From: Kosakonia oryzae
Lineage (GTDB): Bacteria > Pseudomonadota > Gammaproteobacteria > Enterobacterales > Enterobacteriaceae
DNA: 64,000 nt
NCBI RefSeq assembly: GCF_001658025.2
Contig: NZ_CP014007.2
Coordinates: 3,286,001 to 3,350,000, forward strand
Direction: 5' to 3'
Made by a program: the position numbers and the translations under genes. Shown one piece after another: positions 53,476-63,358 of the stretch. Every line of letters begins with the position of its first letter. Position 1 is the stretch's first letter. The notes under the pieces were generated by a model. The model had not been told where the DNA came from. It did no database searches and was given only the letters and a program-made list of their open reading frames with translations.

Positions 53476-56400
53476 ATGGGCACCACCACGATGGGGGTCA
53501 AGCTTGATGACGCCACGCGCGAAAGGATTAAAGCCGCCGCAGCGACTATCGACCGCACGCCGCACTGGTTAATTAAACAGGCTATTTTTAATTATCTGGA
53601 GAAGCTGGAGAGCAGCGAGGGATTACCGGAGCTGGCCGCCGCGCCCGGGCCAACGTCACAGGATGAGGAAAACGGCGTACCGGTTGATGAGAGCTACCAG
53701 CCGTTCCTCGACTTTGCCGAGCAGATCCTGCCGCAGTCTGTTTCCCGCGCGGCCATTACCAGCGCCTGGCGCTGGGCGGAAACCGATGCAGTACCCATGC
53801 TGCTTGAGCAGGCTCGTCTGCCGCAGCCGGTCGCGGAAAATGCCCATAAACTGGCTTACCAGTTAGCGGAAAAATTACGTAATCAGAAAACCGCTTCCGG
53901 CCGTGCTGGCATGGTGCAAAGCCTGTTGCAGGAGTTTTCGCTCTCCTCGCAGGAAGGTGTGGCGCTGATGTGTCTGGCAGAAGCGCTGCTGCGCATTCCG
54001 GATAAAGCCACCCGCGATGCGTTGATCCGCGACAAAATCAGCAACGGCAACTGGCAGTCGCACATTGGCCGCAGCCCGTCGCTGTTCGTCAACGCCGCCA
54101 CCTGGGGCCTGCTGTTTACCGGGCGACTGGTCTCCACGCACAACGAAGCGAATCTCTCGCACGCCCTGAACCGCATTATCGGGAAAAGCGGCGAGCCGCT
54201 GATCCGCAAAGGCGTGGATATGGCGATGCGCCTGATGGGCGAACAGTTCGTCACCGGCGAAACCATCGCTGAAGCGCTGGCGAATGCCCGCAAGCTGGAA
54301 GAGAAAGGCTTTCGCTACTCCTACGATATGCTGGGCGAAGCGGCGCTCACCGCCGCCGATGCGCAGGCTTATATGGTCTCCTACCAGCAGGCGATCAACG
54401 CCATCGGTAAGGCGTCCAACGGTCGTGGCATCTACGAAGGGCCGGGCATTTCAATTAAGCTTTCCGCTCTGCATCCGCGTTACAGCCGTGCGCAGTACGA
54501 TCGTGTCATGGAAGAGCTCTATCCGCGCCTGAAATCTCTCACCCTGCTGGCGCGCCAGTACGATATTGGTATCAATATTGATGCCGAAGAGGCCGATCGT
54601 CTGGAAATCTCCCTCGATTTGCTGGAAAAACTCTGCTTTGAACCAGAGTTAGCGGGCTGGAACGGTATCGGCTTTGTGATTCAGGCCTACCAGAAACGCT
54701 GCCCGTTTGTCATTGATTACCTGATCGATCTGGCAACCCGCAGCCGCCGCCGTCTGATGATCCGTCTGGTCAAAGGCGCTTACTGGGACAGCGAAATCAA
54801 ACGCGCGCAAATGGAAGGCCTGGAGGGTTATCCGGTCTATACGCGCAAGGTGTATACCGATGTCTCTTACCTCGCCTGCGCGAAAAAGTTACTCGCAGTG
54901 CCAAACCTGATCTACCCGCAGTTCGCCACCCACAATGCCCATACGCTGGCGGCGATTTACCAGCTTGCCGGGCAAAACTACTACCCCGGGCAGTATGAGT
55001 TCCAGTGCCTGCACGGCATGGGCGAACCGCTGTACGAGCAGGTGGTAGGGAAAATTGCCGACGGCAAACTGAATCGCCCGTGCCGCATTTATGCGCCGGT
55101 TGGGACGCATGAAACCCTGCTGGCCTATCTGGTGCGCCGTCTGCTGGAAAACGGTGCCAACACCTCCTTTGTTAACCGCATTGCCGATACCACACTACCG
55201 CTGGATGCACTGGTGGCCGACCCGGTGGCGGAAGTGGAAAAACTGGCCGCGCAGGAAGGCCAGGTCGGTCTGCCGCATCCGAAGATCCCCCTGCCCCGCG
55301 CTCTGTATGGGGAAGGACGCATCAATGCCGCCGGTCTGGATCTGGCGAATGAACACCGGCTGGCATCGCTCTCTTCTTCGTTGCTGAACAGCGCCATGCA
55401 GAAATGGTATGCCCGTCCAATGCTGGAGCAGCAGGTGATGGAAGGCGAGCCGATCGCGGTAATCAACCCGGCAGAACCGAAAGATGTGGTGGGTTACGTG
55501 GTGGAAGCCCGCGATGAAGACGTGGAACAGGCGCTGAATAATGCCGTTAATCATGCGCCCATCTGGTTCGCCACGCCGCCGCAGGAGCGCGCCGCCATTC
55601 TGCAACGCGCCGCCGTGCTGATGGAAGATCAGATGCCGCAGTTGATGGGCATTCTGGTACGTGAAGCCGGGAAAACCTTCAGCAATGCGATTGCCGAAGT
55701 GCGTGAAGCGGTGGATTTCCTGCGCTATTACGCCGGCCAGGTCAGCGCCGATTTTGATAACGAAACCCATCGCCCGTTAGGTCCGGTGGTTTGCATCAGT
55801 CCGTGGAACTTCCCGCTGGCGATCTTTACCGGGCAGATTGCCGCCGCGCTGGCAGCAGGTAACAGCGTGCTGGCAAAACCTGCGGAACAAACCCCGCTGA
55901 TCGCCGCACAAGGCGTGGCCATTCTGCTGGAAGCGGGCGTTCCTGCCGGGGTATTGCAATTGCTGCCAGGGCGTGGCGAAACCGTCGGCGCACGGCTCAC
56001 CTCCGATGCGCGGGTGCGCGGCGTGATGTTCACCGGCTCGACCGAAGTGGCCAGCCTGCTGCAACGCACCATCGCCACACGGCTTGATGCGCAGGGCCGT
56101 CCGACGCCGCTCATCGCCGAAACCGGCGGTATGAACGCGATGATTGTCGATTCGTCGGCGCTCACCGAACAGGTGGTTGTCGATGTGCTGGCCTCCGCGT
56201 TCGACAGCGCCGGGCAGCGCTGTTCGGCACTGCGCGTGCTGTGCCTGCAAGAAGAGATTGCCGATCACACGCTGACCATGTTGCGTGGTGCAATGGCCGA
56301 ATGCCGGATGGGCAATCCAGGCCGTCTGACCACCGATATCGGCCCGGTGATCAACGCCGAAGCGAAAGCGAATATCGACAAACATATTCAGGCGATGCAG

Positions 56401-57435
56401 GCCAAAGGGCGCAATGTATTCCAGGCGATGCGCGAAAACAGCGAAGATGCGCGCGAATGGCGTACCGGCACCTTCGTGGCGCCAACGCTGATTGAGCTGG
56501 AGAGCTTCGACGAGCTGCAAAAAGAGGTCTTCGGGCCGGTGCTGCATGTGGTGCGCTATAGCCGTAATCAGTTACCGCAGTTGATTGAGCAGATCAATGC
56601 TTCCGGCTACGGTCTGACGCTCGGCGTGCATACGCGCATTGATGAAACCATCGCCCAGGTGACTGGCAGCGCCCATGTTGGCAACCTGTACGTTAACCGC
56701 AACATGGTGGGCGCCGTGGTCGGCGTGCAGCCGTTTGGTGGCGAAGGGTTATCCGGCACCGGGCCGAAAGCGGGCGGGCCGCTCTATCTCTATCGCCTGC
56801 TCGGTAGCCGCCCGGAAAATGCGGTACTGAAAACGCTCGCCCGGCATGATGCTACCGCGCCGCTGGATACCCAGTTGAAAAACGCGATGGCGCAACCGCT
56901 GGAAGCACTTAGCACGTGGGCCGCCGATCGTCCGGCATTACAGGCGCTATGCCGCCAGTTTGGCGAGCTGGCGCAGAGCGGAACGCAGCGCCTGCTGCCA
57001 GGCCCGACCGGCGAGCGTAATAGCTGGACGCTGGTTCCGCGTGAACGCGTGCTTTGCGTGGCAGATAACGAACAGGATGCGCTGGTACAACTGGCGGCGG
57101 TCATCGCCTGCGGCAGCCAGCTGTTGTGGCCGGATGACACGCTGCATCGCGATCTGGCGAAACAGCTTCCGCCGATCGTCAGCGCACGCATCCAGTTCGC
57201 CAAAGCCGATACGCTGATGGCGCAAGCGTTTGACGCGGTGATTTTCCATGGTGATTCCGATCAACTGGTTACGCTGTGTGAAAACGTCGCCGCACGCGAT
57301 GGCGCAATTGTCTCGGTGCAGGGTTTTGCACGCGGGGAAAGCCATATCCTGCTCGAACGCCTGTGGCTGGAACGTTCGTTAAGCGTTAACACCGCCGCCG
57401 CTGGTGGTAATGCCAGCCTGATGACCATTGGTTAA
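53476..57435 (+). CDS. putA: Trifunctional proline dehydrogenase / P5C dehydrogenase / repressor PutA
   Basis: Membrane-associated enzyme that oxidises proline to glutamate, and DNA-binding repressor of the put genes when proline is absent. 1319 residues. Residues 1-50 are the ribbon-helix-helix domain (MGVKLDDATRERIKAAAATI). The FAD proline dehydrogenase barrel covers about 90-560 (INIDAEEADRLEISLDLLEK, RLVKGAYWDSEIKRAQ). The aldehyde dehydrogenase domain follows with GPVVCISPWNFPLAIFTGQI, the glutamate in AETGGMNAM and the catalytic cysteine in DSAGQRCSALRV. The C-terminal domain is the family lid. Start at ATG with AGGAGC upstream. Confidence 0.98.
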   Translation: MGTTTMGVKLDDATRERIKAAAATIDRTPHWLIKQAIFNYLEKLESSEGLPELAAAPGPTSQDEENGVPVDESYQPFLDFAEQILPQSVSRAAITSAWRWAETDAVPMLLEQARLPQPVAENAHKLAYQLAEKLRNQKTASGRAGMVQSLLQEFSLSSQEGVALMCLAEALLRIPDKATRDALIRDKISNGNWQSHIGRSPSLFVNAATWGLLFTGRLVSTHNEANLSHALNRIIGKSGEPLIRKGVDMAMRLMGEQFVTGETIAEALANARKLEEKGFRYSYDMLGEAALTAADAQAYMVSYQQAINAIGKASNGRGIYEGPGISIKLSALHPRYSRAQYDRVMEELYPRLKSLTLLARQYDIGINIDAEEADRLEISLDLLEKLCFEPELAGWNGIGFVIQAYQKRCPFVIDYLIDLATRSRRRLMIRLVKGAYWDSEIKRAQMEGLEGYPVYTRKVYTDVSYLACAKKLLAVPNLIYPQFATHNAHTLAAIYQLAGQNYYPGQYEFQCLHGMGEPLYEQVVGKIADGKLNRPCRIYAPVGTHETLLAYLVRRLLENGANTSFVNRIADTTLPLDALVADPVAEVEKLAAQEGQVGLPHPKIPLPRALYGEGRINAAGLDLANEHRLASLSSSLLNSAMQKWYARPMLEQQVMEGEPIAVINPAEPKDVVGYVVEARDEDVEQALNNAVNHAPIWFATPPQERAAILQRAAVLMEDQMPQLMGILVREAGKTFSNAIAEVREAVDFLRYYAGQVSADFDNETHRPLGPVVCISPWNFPLAIFTGQIAAALAAGNSVLAKPAEQTPLIAAQGVAILLEAGVPAGVLQLLPGRGETVGARLTSDARVRGVMFTGSTEVASLLQRTIATRLDAQGRPTPLIAETGGMNAMIVDSSALTEQVVVDVLASAFDSAGQRCSALRVLCLQEEIADHTLTMLRGAMAECRMGNPGRLTTDIGPVINAEAKANIDKHIQAMQAKGRNVFQAMRENSEDAREWRTGTFVAPTLIELESFDELQKEVFGPVLHVVRYSRNQLPQLIEQINASGYGLTLGVHTRIDETIAQVTGSAHVGNLYVNRNMVGAVVGVQPFGGEGLSGTGPKAGGPLYLYRLLGSRPENAVLKTLARHDATAPLDTQLKNAMAQPLEALSTWAADRPALQALCRQFGELAQSGTQRLLPGPTGERNSWTLVPRERVLCVADNEQDALVQLAAVIACGSQLLWPDDTLHRDLAKQLPPIVSARIQFAKADTLMAQAFDAVIFHGDSDQLVTLCENVAARDGAIVSVQGFARGESHILLERLWLERSLSVNTAAAGGNASLMTIG

Positions 57436-57550
57436 ATCGGTGAACAGGTCCGATGGCGCGACGCTTATCGGACCTGGAGCCAAACCAGCAGGTTGCACAT
57501 CCCCGGACCGGGGCACGTAAATCTATCCTCCTCTCTTCGGAGGGGGTAAT

Positions 57551-57576
57551 AAAAAAGCGCCTTACGGCGCTTTTTT
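57551..57576. terminator. Shared terminator of putA and the sugar operon
   Basis: AAAAAAGCGCC-TTAC-GGCGCTTTTTT, symmetric and usable from both sides. The stop codon of the SIS gene lies inside the hairpin. Confidence 0.9.
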
Positions 57577-58164
57577 GCTTAATGTTAAGCCGACATCGCC
57601 GCCGGGATGCACGGCGAGCAAAGTCTCCTTCGAATAACCGCTTTCGCTCATCAGGCATGCGCAGGCGGCATCGAATATCGCCAGCGCCAGCACAATCGAG
57701 GTGGTTGCCAGCATATTCAGCGGATCGATCTCGCGGCGAACGCCAGTGGAAATCACCAGCCGTGAGGCCTGCGCTATCGCTGAATCCGGGTTTTCCGTGA
57801 CACTGATAAGCGCCACGCCTTTCGCCGCCAGCCCCGGCAGCAGCCGCGTCAGCTCATCGGAATTCCCGCCGCGCGACAGCATAATCACCACATCATTGGC
57901 ATCAAGAAAACCCAAATCGCCGTGCGCAGCATCGGTGGCATTGAGATACATCGCCGGACGCTCAACGCAGGCCAGCATATGGGCGATTTTGCGGGCCGCA
58001 ATGCCGGAGGTGCCAACGCCCGTTACCGCAATTTTGCCGCGACAGCCGCGCAGCTCCGCCATCAGCGCCTGCCACTGCATTTCGTTAAGATGGCGGTTCA
58101 GCGCCGCCATCTCTTCGCTGTAGATTTGCCACGCGGCGCAGGCCTGCTGCCAGCCACTGCTCAT
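57562..58164 (-). CDS. SIS-domain sugar-phosphate isomerase
   Basis: Single SIS (sugar isomerase) domain protein of 200 residues. IAVTGVGTSGIAARKIAHML near residues 45-64 is the phosphosugar-binding loop; LNATDAAHGDLGFL and MLSRGGNSDELTRLLP follow the pattern of the KdsD/GutQ/KpsF arabinose-5-phosphate isomerases, but the C-terminal CBS domains of those enzymes are absent. Its ATG overlaps the kinase stop as ATGA, so it is translationally coupled. A ketose/aldose phosphate isomerase working on the kinase product is the likely role; the exact substrate is unknown. A single-domain arabinose-5-phosphate isomerase is known from a uropathogenic E. coli island. Confidence 0.82.
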   Translation of the reverse strand: MSSGWQQACAAWQIYSEEMAALNRHLNEMQWQALMAELRGCRGKIAVTGVGTSGIAARKIAHMLACVERPAMYLNATDAAHGDLGFLDANDVVIMLSRGGNSDELTRLLPGLAAKGVALISVTENPDSAIAQASRLVISTGVRREIDPLNMLATTSIVLALAIFDAACACLMSESGYSKETLLAVHPGGDVGLTLSKKAP

Positions 58165-59798
58165 GTTGGCTCCTGCATTAACGCGCGGTACTTCATATGA
58201 TCCTGATACATCTCGTGGAACACGGTGTATTTACGATCGTAATACTGCTTAATGCGGTTGGTTTGCGGCGTGACGGTTTTACCGATACGGCTCATCGCCG
58301 CCATCGCTTCCGGGAAGCTATCAAACACCCCGGCGGCCACGGTGCCCATCATCGCACCGCCGAGCAGCATCGCTTCGCTCTCCTCCGGCAACAACATCGC
58401 GCAGCCGGTCGCGTTAGCATGCTCCTGCACAAAGATCGGGTTTTTGGTGCCGCCGCCGCTGGCCATCACCGTATCGATGCTGTAGCCACTCTGATTCATG
58501 GTTTCAATAATATGCCGTGTACCCAGCGCAATGGCCTGGATGGTCGCCAGGTACTGCAGCGCCATATCTTCCGGCGTACGCGACAGCTTCAACCCGCTGA
58601 TGACGCCGGTTAACGTCGGATTGGCGCGCGGCGAACGGTTACCGTGGAAGTACGGCAGAATATGAATATCGCGGGTCAGAAACGCAATATTCTCCGGCTC
58701 GCCTGCCATTTTCCGCAGCAGCGCGTTCAGCACTTCGTAAATGGTTTGCCCCTGAGCTTTTGCCTGGCCGAGCAGCGTTTCGTAGCACGGATGCGACTGA
58801 ATAATATGGTCGATCAGCGCGCCGGTTGCCGACTGCCCGCCCTCATTCAGCCAGTAGCCCGGCAGCACCGCCGAGTAGTATGGCCCCCATACACCGCCGA
58901 TAAAACGTGCCTGCGGGGAGATCGCCATATGCCCGGTAGAGGTGCCGCCAATCAGCGCGATACGCCGGTCGAAATCCGCCACTTCACCAGAAACACCGCT
59001 GGCGCCGAGCGTACCGAGCGTACCCGCGTGCGCATCAATAATCGACACGCTTACCGCCGTGCCCGGCATCAGCCCCATCTCTGTCGCTGCCCGCTGCGTC
59101 AGCCCACGCCCCAGCGGTTCGCCCATGGTTTTCACATAGCGGCCAATTTTTTCGGCGTCGTGTTCCAGCAGATCGTCGAGCCCAATTTCATGGAAATAGC
59201 TATTATCCCACTTGTCTTCATGGCCCATGTACGTCCACTTACACACCGTCGAGCAAAGCGAGCGGGTATCATCGCCCGTTGCTCGCCAGGTCAGGAAATC
59301 CGGCAGATCAAAGTAGTAACCGGCGTTCGCCCAGGTGTTTGGCATATGCTGTTTCAGCCACAGCAGCTTGGGGGTTTGCATCTCCGGCGAGATAATGCCG
59401 CCGACGTAATCCAGCACCCGATGGTGCGTGGCATTGATGCGGTTGGCCTGCGAGATCGCGCGGTGATCCATCCACACGATAATATTCTGCTCACTGCGCC
59501 CGGATGGGCTAATCGTCAGCGGGTTGCCCTCTTTGTCGAGCACAACCAGCGAACAGGTGGCGTCAAAACCCAGCCCTTTAACCTGGATCGGGTTGATATC
59601 CGCCTGATTCACCGCGTCACGCACGGCGTTGCACACCGCCTGCCAGATATTGTCCGAGGATTGCTCAACAAAGTCGGCCTGCGGACGATAGATCTCAATG
59701 GCCCGGCTCGCCTGGCTGACCATTCTGCCGGTCAAATCAAAGACGCCTGCGCGGGCGCTGCCGGTCCCTACATCCACACCAATAAAGTAGCTCGCCAT
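58161..59798 (-). CDS. FGGY-family pentulose kinase
   Basis: Carbohydrate kinase of 545 residues. The N-terminal phosphate loop is YFIGVDVGTGSARAGVFDLT. VKGLGFDATCSLVVLDKEGN and the substrate loop IVWMDHRAISQANRI (catalytic region with W-M-D-H-R) fit the pentulose branch that includes ribulokinases. ALIGGTSTGHMAIS and VMASGGGTKNPIFVQEHANA make up the ATP domain. The length and motifs suit a D-ribulokinase-like (FGGY/Ydr109c) enzyme rather than the AraB or RbsK types. It follows the permease genes by 16 bp. Confidence 0.87.
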   Translation of the reverse strand: MASYFIGVDVGTGSARAGVFDLTGRMVSQASRAIEIYRPQADFVEQSSDNIWQAVCNAVRDAVNQADINPIQVKGLGFDATCSLVVLDKEGNPLTISPSGRSEQNIIVWMDHRAISQANRINATHHRVLDYVGGIISPEMQTPKLLWLKQHMPNTWANAGYYFDLPDFLTWRATGDDTRSLCSTVCKWTYMGHEDKWDNSYFHEIGLDDLLEHDAEKIGRYVKTMGEPLGRGLTQRAATEMGLMPGTAVSVSIIDAHAGTLGTLGASGVSGEVADFDRRIALIGGTSTGHMAISPQARFIGGVWGPYYSAVLPGYWLNEGGQSATGALIDHIIQSHPCYETLLGQAKAQGQTIYEVLNALLRKMAGEPENIAFLTRDIHILPYFHGNRSPRANPTLTGVISGLKLSRTPEDMALQYLATIQAIALGTRHIIETMNQSGYSIDTVMASGGGTKNPIFVQEHANATGCAMLLPEESEAMLLGGAMMGTVAAGVFDSFPEAMAAMSRIGKTVTPQTNRIKQYYDRKYTVFHEMYQDHMKYRALMQEPT

Positions 59799-59814
59799 TC
59801 TTTTTCTCCTGAGA

Positions 59815-60768
59815 TCAGGCTTTACGATTTTGTAATGCGATAAAGAGGATCAGCACCGCGCCCCAGAGCGCCATCGTCAGATAGCTGCTGATGCCCAACA
59901 AGTTAAAGCCGCTCTCCAGCATTTGCAGCACCACCAGCGCCAGCACCAGCCCCAGCACGCGCCCGAAGCCGCCGTCCGGGTTAATCCCGCCCAGCACCGA
60001 CGCCAGAATGGTCACCAGAAGATAAGATTCGCCGTAGCCGGCTTTCGCGGAGTTGAATTTCGCCATCATCAGAATGGCGGCCACCCACCCCAACAGCGCC
60101 GAGATGACATACACCGAAATCTGCACCCGCACGGTGTTCACGCCGCTAAAACGCGTCGCCTGTTCGTTCGATCCCACCAGATAAAGGCTGCGGCCAAGCG
60201 TGGTATGTTCCAGCAATACCCACAGCAGCAGCGCCACCACAATAAACAGCAGCAGCGCCACCGGAATACCGAGCAGCGTGGCATTGCCGAGAAACTGGAT
60301 CGCGGCCGGGAAGCCGGAAATGACCGTGCCGTTGGAGAGCAAAATGTTAAGGCCGGAAATCAGCGTCATGGTGCCGAGCGTGGCAAGAATGGGCGAAACG
60401 CCGATCCACGCTACCAGCGCGCCGTTCAGCACGCCAATCGCCACCGCCACCAGCAAACCCGCCAGCAGCGCCAGCGCGAGAAACAGTGGATTGTCGGGAT
60501 GAGTGACAATCACCGCGGCCATTACCAGTGAACAAGCGTTCGCGCCGGCAATAATCGACAGGTTGATGCCGCCGGTCAGCATGGTAATGCCCATGCCCAG
60601 CGCCAGCATGCCAAGGATTGGTAGCTGCGAGCCGATGGACTGGAAGTTGGCGACGCTGAAAAAGCGGCTGCCGAGCAGCGCGGAAAAGACCACCGCGACA
60701 ACGATGATAATCACGCATTGCAAACGGATGATGGCATCACCGGGGAAGAGTCTGGCGATTGATTTCAT
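59815..60768 (-). CDS. Sugar ABC transporter permease 2
   Basis: RbsC-type inner-membrane permease of 317 residues from the ATG at 60768 (GGGAG upstream; the in-frame start at 60801 lies within the preceding gene). About 8-10 hydrophobic segments, with GMGITMLTGGINLSIIAGAN and the cytoplasmic EAA-like loop YLVGSNEQATRFSGVNTVRV. VLGGINPDGGFGRVLGLVLA is the family late motif. It begins 1 bp after permease 1, so the two probably form a heterodimer. Confidence 0.9.
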   Translation of the reverse strand: MKSIARLFPGDAIIRLQCVIIIVVAVVFSALLGSRFFSVANFQSIGSQLPILGMLALGMGITMLTGGINLSIIAGANACSLVMAAVIVTHPDNPLFLALALLAGLLVAVAIGVLNGALVAWIGVSPILATLGTMTLISGLNILLSNGTVISGFPAAIQFLGNATLLGIPVALLLFIVVALLLWVLLEHTTLGRSLYLVGSNEQATRFSGVNTVRVQISVYVISALLGWVAAILMMAKFNSAKAGYGESYLLVTILASVLGGINPDGGFGRVLGLVLALVVLQMLESGFNLLGISSYLTMALWGAVLILFIALQNRKA

Positions 60769-60769
60769 C

Positions 60770-61759
60770 TTAAAGCTCCCTTGCGAGTTTGCGTTTTTCA
60801 TTCCACGCGGTCGCGCTGATGCTGACGAGAATAATCGCGCCGCTAAAGACCATGTGCCAGTAGGAGGAGACGCCGAGCAGCGTTAAACCATTTTGCAGGA
60901 AGGCCAGCAGAACCACCCCCAGTAGCGTGCCGGTGAGCGTACCGCGGCCGCCGGACATACTGGTGCCGCCAAGCACTACCGCCGCCAGCACCGTCAACTC
61001 AAAACCGATCAATGAGTTCGGGGCAACGGACTGGGTGATCTGCGCCTGTACTACTGCGGCCACACCGGCCAGAATGCCCATATAGCCGTAGACATAAAAG
61101 TGCAGTTTCAGCAGATTAAGGCCGAGGCGCGACGCCGCATCGCGGTTGCCGCCCATTGCATAAATCTGGCGGCCCAGCCGGGTGTAATTCATCAGCACGG
61201 CGGTGACAATGATCACCAGCCCCAGGCACAGCAGCGGCAACGTCAGGCCATAGTCATAGCCATCCGCCGCAGTGAAAGAGAACCAGTTAATGCCGTTCAT
61301 AAACCAGTCCGGGAAGCCATACAGCCAGGTGCCTTTGGTGGCGTAAACCAGCAGCCCGTAATAGACGTTCAGCGTGGCGATAGTGATGATGATCGCCGGG
61401 ACGCGCAGCCAGTAAACCAGGAAGCCGTTCACTAAACCGAGCAATAGCCCGACGGCCATGGCTAATGCCAGCGCCAGCGCGAAGTTACCGCCGTGGGCGA
61501 TCACCCAACTGGCCATCGCATATTGCGCAATTGCTGTCATCGCCGGAAACGAGATATCGATCCCGCCGGAGATCAGCACCACAAATAAGCCACAGGCCAG
61601 GATACCGAGAATGGCGTAGCTGGTCGCCACATCCGTCAGGTTACCCAGCGATAAAAATTCATCGGTACGCACACTCAGCCCTACAGCCAGCGCAATCACC
61701 AGCAGGCCAAGCCAGAATTCATGTTGCCCGACAAGGCGGGAAAGGGATGCGTTACGCAT
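60770..61759 (-). CDS. Sugar ABC transporter permease 1
   Basis: RbsC-type permease of 329 residues. The ATG at 61759 overlaps the ATPase stop by 8 bases (ATGCGTAA). A longer frame runs into the ATPase gene and is rejected. Motifs: LISGGIDISFPAMTAIAQYA near residue 70, the loop IYAMGGNRDAASRLGLNLLK near 210, and VLGGTSMSGGRGTLTGTLLG near 275. It pairs with permease 2. Confidence 0.9.
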   Translation of the reverse strand: MRNASLSRLVGQHEFWLGLLVIALAVGLSVRTDEFLSLGNLTDVATSYAILGILACGLFVVLISGGIDISFPAMTAIAQYAMASWVIAHGGNFALALALAMAVGLLLGLVNGFLVYWLRVPAIIITIATLNVYYGLLVYATKGTWLYGFPDWFMNGINWFSFTAADGYDYGLTLPLLCLGLVIIVTAVLMNYTRLGRQIYAMGGNRDAASRLGLNLLKLHFYVYGYMGILAGVAAVVQAQITQSVAPNSLIGFELTVLAAVVLGGTSMSGGRGTLTGTLLGVVLLAFLQNGLTLLGVSSYWHMVFSGAIILVSISATAWNEKRKLAREL

Positions 61760-63251
61760 TGACCACCTCTGCAATCTCCTGCTCCGTGCAGCGATGCGGA
61801 TTGAATTCCGCCACCAGTTCACCCCGGCGCATGACCAGCACGCGATGGCTGTTGTAATACGCTTCCGGGATTTCGTCACAAATCATCAGTACCGCCATCC
61901 CCTGTTCCGCCAGTTGGCGGGCAATCTGGTAGATCCCCTCTTTGTTGGCGATATCCACTCCGACGGTGGGCGAATCGAGGATCAGAATGCGCGGCTGGGT
62001 CGCCACCCATTTGGCGATGGCAATACGCTGCGCGTTGCCGCCGGAGAGCGTTTTTACCGGCAATTGCGCATCGGAGACTTTGATATTCAGATTGCGGATC
62101 AGCTCCGCGACCAGTTGCCCGGCTTTGGCGTGATCGAGCAGGCCGCCGCGCGTATGCAGTTTGTCGAAAACGGTGACGATGGTGTTGTCGTAAATGGACT
62201 GCTCCATGATCAACCCCTGCGTCAGGCGGTCTTCCGAAACGTAGCCAATACCGTGACGAATGGCGTCATGGTTGTTGCGCAGTTTCACCGGCTTACCGTT
62301 AATGCGGATTTCGCCATCTTCCGGGTGCGTCATGCCAAACAGGCTCATGCACAGTTCGGTGCGCCCTGCTCCTAACAAACCGACAATGGAGACGATCTCG
62401 CCGCTGCGCAGCGCCAGATTGATATCGCGATATTTGCCTTTGCGGCTCAGATGGCGCAGCTCCAGCATCGGCGTCTGATCCTGCGGCGGTTTTTCCGGTA
62501 GCGGGCTGTAGTGAAAACGCTGCCCGGTCATCAGATACGCCAGCTCGTGGCTGTCCAGTTCGTTTGCGGGCCATGTTCCAATCAGCTTGCCGTCACGCAT
62601 CACGCTAATACGGTCGGCCACTTCCATCACCTCATCCAGACGGTGGCTGACGAATACCACGCAGATCCCTGCGGCTTTCAGTTCGTTCACCACACGCAGC
62701 AGCCCGTTCACTTCCTGGCGGGTCAGCGAGGCGGTCGGTTCATCCATGATCACCAGCCGGGCATCGGCAGCTATCGCCCGGCAAATGGCGACCAACTGGC
62801 GATCGGCGATGGAGAGTTTCTCGACTTTTTTATCCGGATCGAGGCGCACGCCAATGCGCGCCATTGCGGCCAGCGCCTGCGCACGCATCGCGCTGCGCCG
62901 CACCCAGATATCGCCGCCGGGCAGATAACGGTGGATGGCGATATTTTCCGCCACGCTAAAATTGGGGAATAACGAGAGGTCCTGATAAATGACCTGAATG
63001 CCGTAATGCGCTGAAAGCTGCGGCGTCAGATGGTGAAAAAGTTTACCGTCCAGGGCAATGCTGGCACCTTTTTCCGGCTGATAAACCCCGGAGATCACTT
63101 TGATGATGGTGCTTTTACCGCAGCCGTTTTGCCCGGCCAGACAGTGAACTTCGCCTTTTTCCAGCGTCAGGTTCACATTGTCCAGCGCCCGCACGCCCGG
63201 AAATTGTTTGCTGATATTCTCAAGAGTGATAAATGCGGTGGTGTCTGTCAT
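61752..63251 (-). CDS. Sugar ABC transporter ATP-binding protein (two-domain)
   Basis: RbsA-type tandem ATPase of 499 residues from the ATG at 63251 with AGGGG eight bases upstream; a TTG at 63257 is less likely. Domain 1: Walker A LAGQNGCGKSTIIKVI (about residues 38-53), LSIADRQLVAI in place of a canonical signature, Walker B LVIMDEPTASL. Domain 2: VGLLGAGRTELCMSLF as degenerate Walker A, full signature LSGGNAQRIAIAKW, but Walker B reads ILILDSPTVGVD with serine in place of the catalytic glutamate. This asymmetry is unusual against the common DEPTRG form. Confidence 0.92.
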   Translation of the reverse strand: MTDTTAFITLENISKQFPGVRALDNVNLTLEKGEVHCLAGQNGCGKSTIIKVISGVYQPEKGASIALDGKLFHHLTPQLSAHYGIQVIYQDLSLFPNFSVAENIAIHRYLPGGDIWVRRSAMRAQALAAMARIGVRLDPDKKVEKLSIADRQLVAICRAIAADARLVIMDEPTASLTRQEVNGLLRVVNELKAAGICVVFVSHRLDEVMEVADRISVMRDGKLIGTWPANELDSHELAYLMTGQRFHYSPLPEKPPQDQTPMLELRHLSRKGKYRDINLALRSGEIVSIVGLLGAGRTELCMSLFGMTHPEDGEIRINGKPVKLRNNHDAIRHGIGYVSEDRLTQGLIMEQSIYDNTIVTVFDKLHTRGGLLDHAKAGQLVAELIRNLNIKVSDAQLPVKTLSGGNAQRIAIAKWVATQPRILILDSPTVGVDIANKEGIYQIARQLAEQGMAVLMICDEIPEAYYNSHRVLVMRRGELVAEFNPHRCTEQEIAEVVNA

Positions 63252-63302
63252 TGACAATACCCCTGCCAGCGCCCGTACGGGACGCGATGGTTATCTGTGC
63301 TG

Positions 63303-63330
63303 CAAAAAGAGCCCGGCCTTGCGGCCGGTC
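63303..63330 (-). terminator. Intra-operon hairpin after the substrate-binding protein gene
   Basis: On the minus strand CCGGCC-GCAA-GGCCGG followed by GCTCTTTTTG. It lies between the binding-protein and ATPase genes and probably attenuates transcription, which would leave the binding protein in excess. Confidence 0.75.
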
Positions 63331-63358
63331 TCCGGTTCCCTGGTGTGGCCTGAAAAAA

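Noticed and set aside
57480-57500. GTTGCA downstream of putA as another PutA operator
   Set aside because: A single isolated 6-bp match far from any put promoter is expected by chance.
58644-59843. 399-codon plus-strand frame over the FGGY kinase
   Set aside because: Antisense shadow; the kinase frame has full motifs and coupled neighbours.
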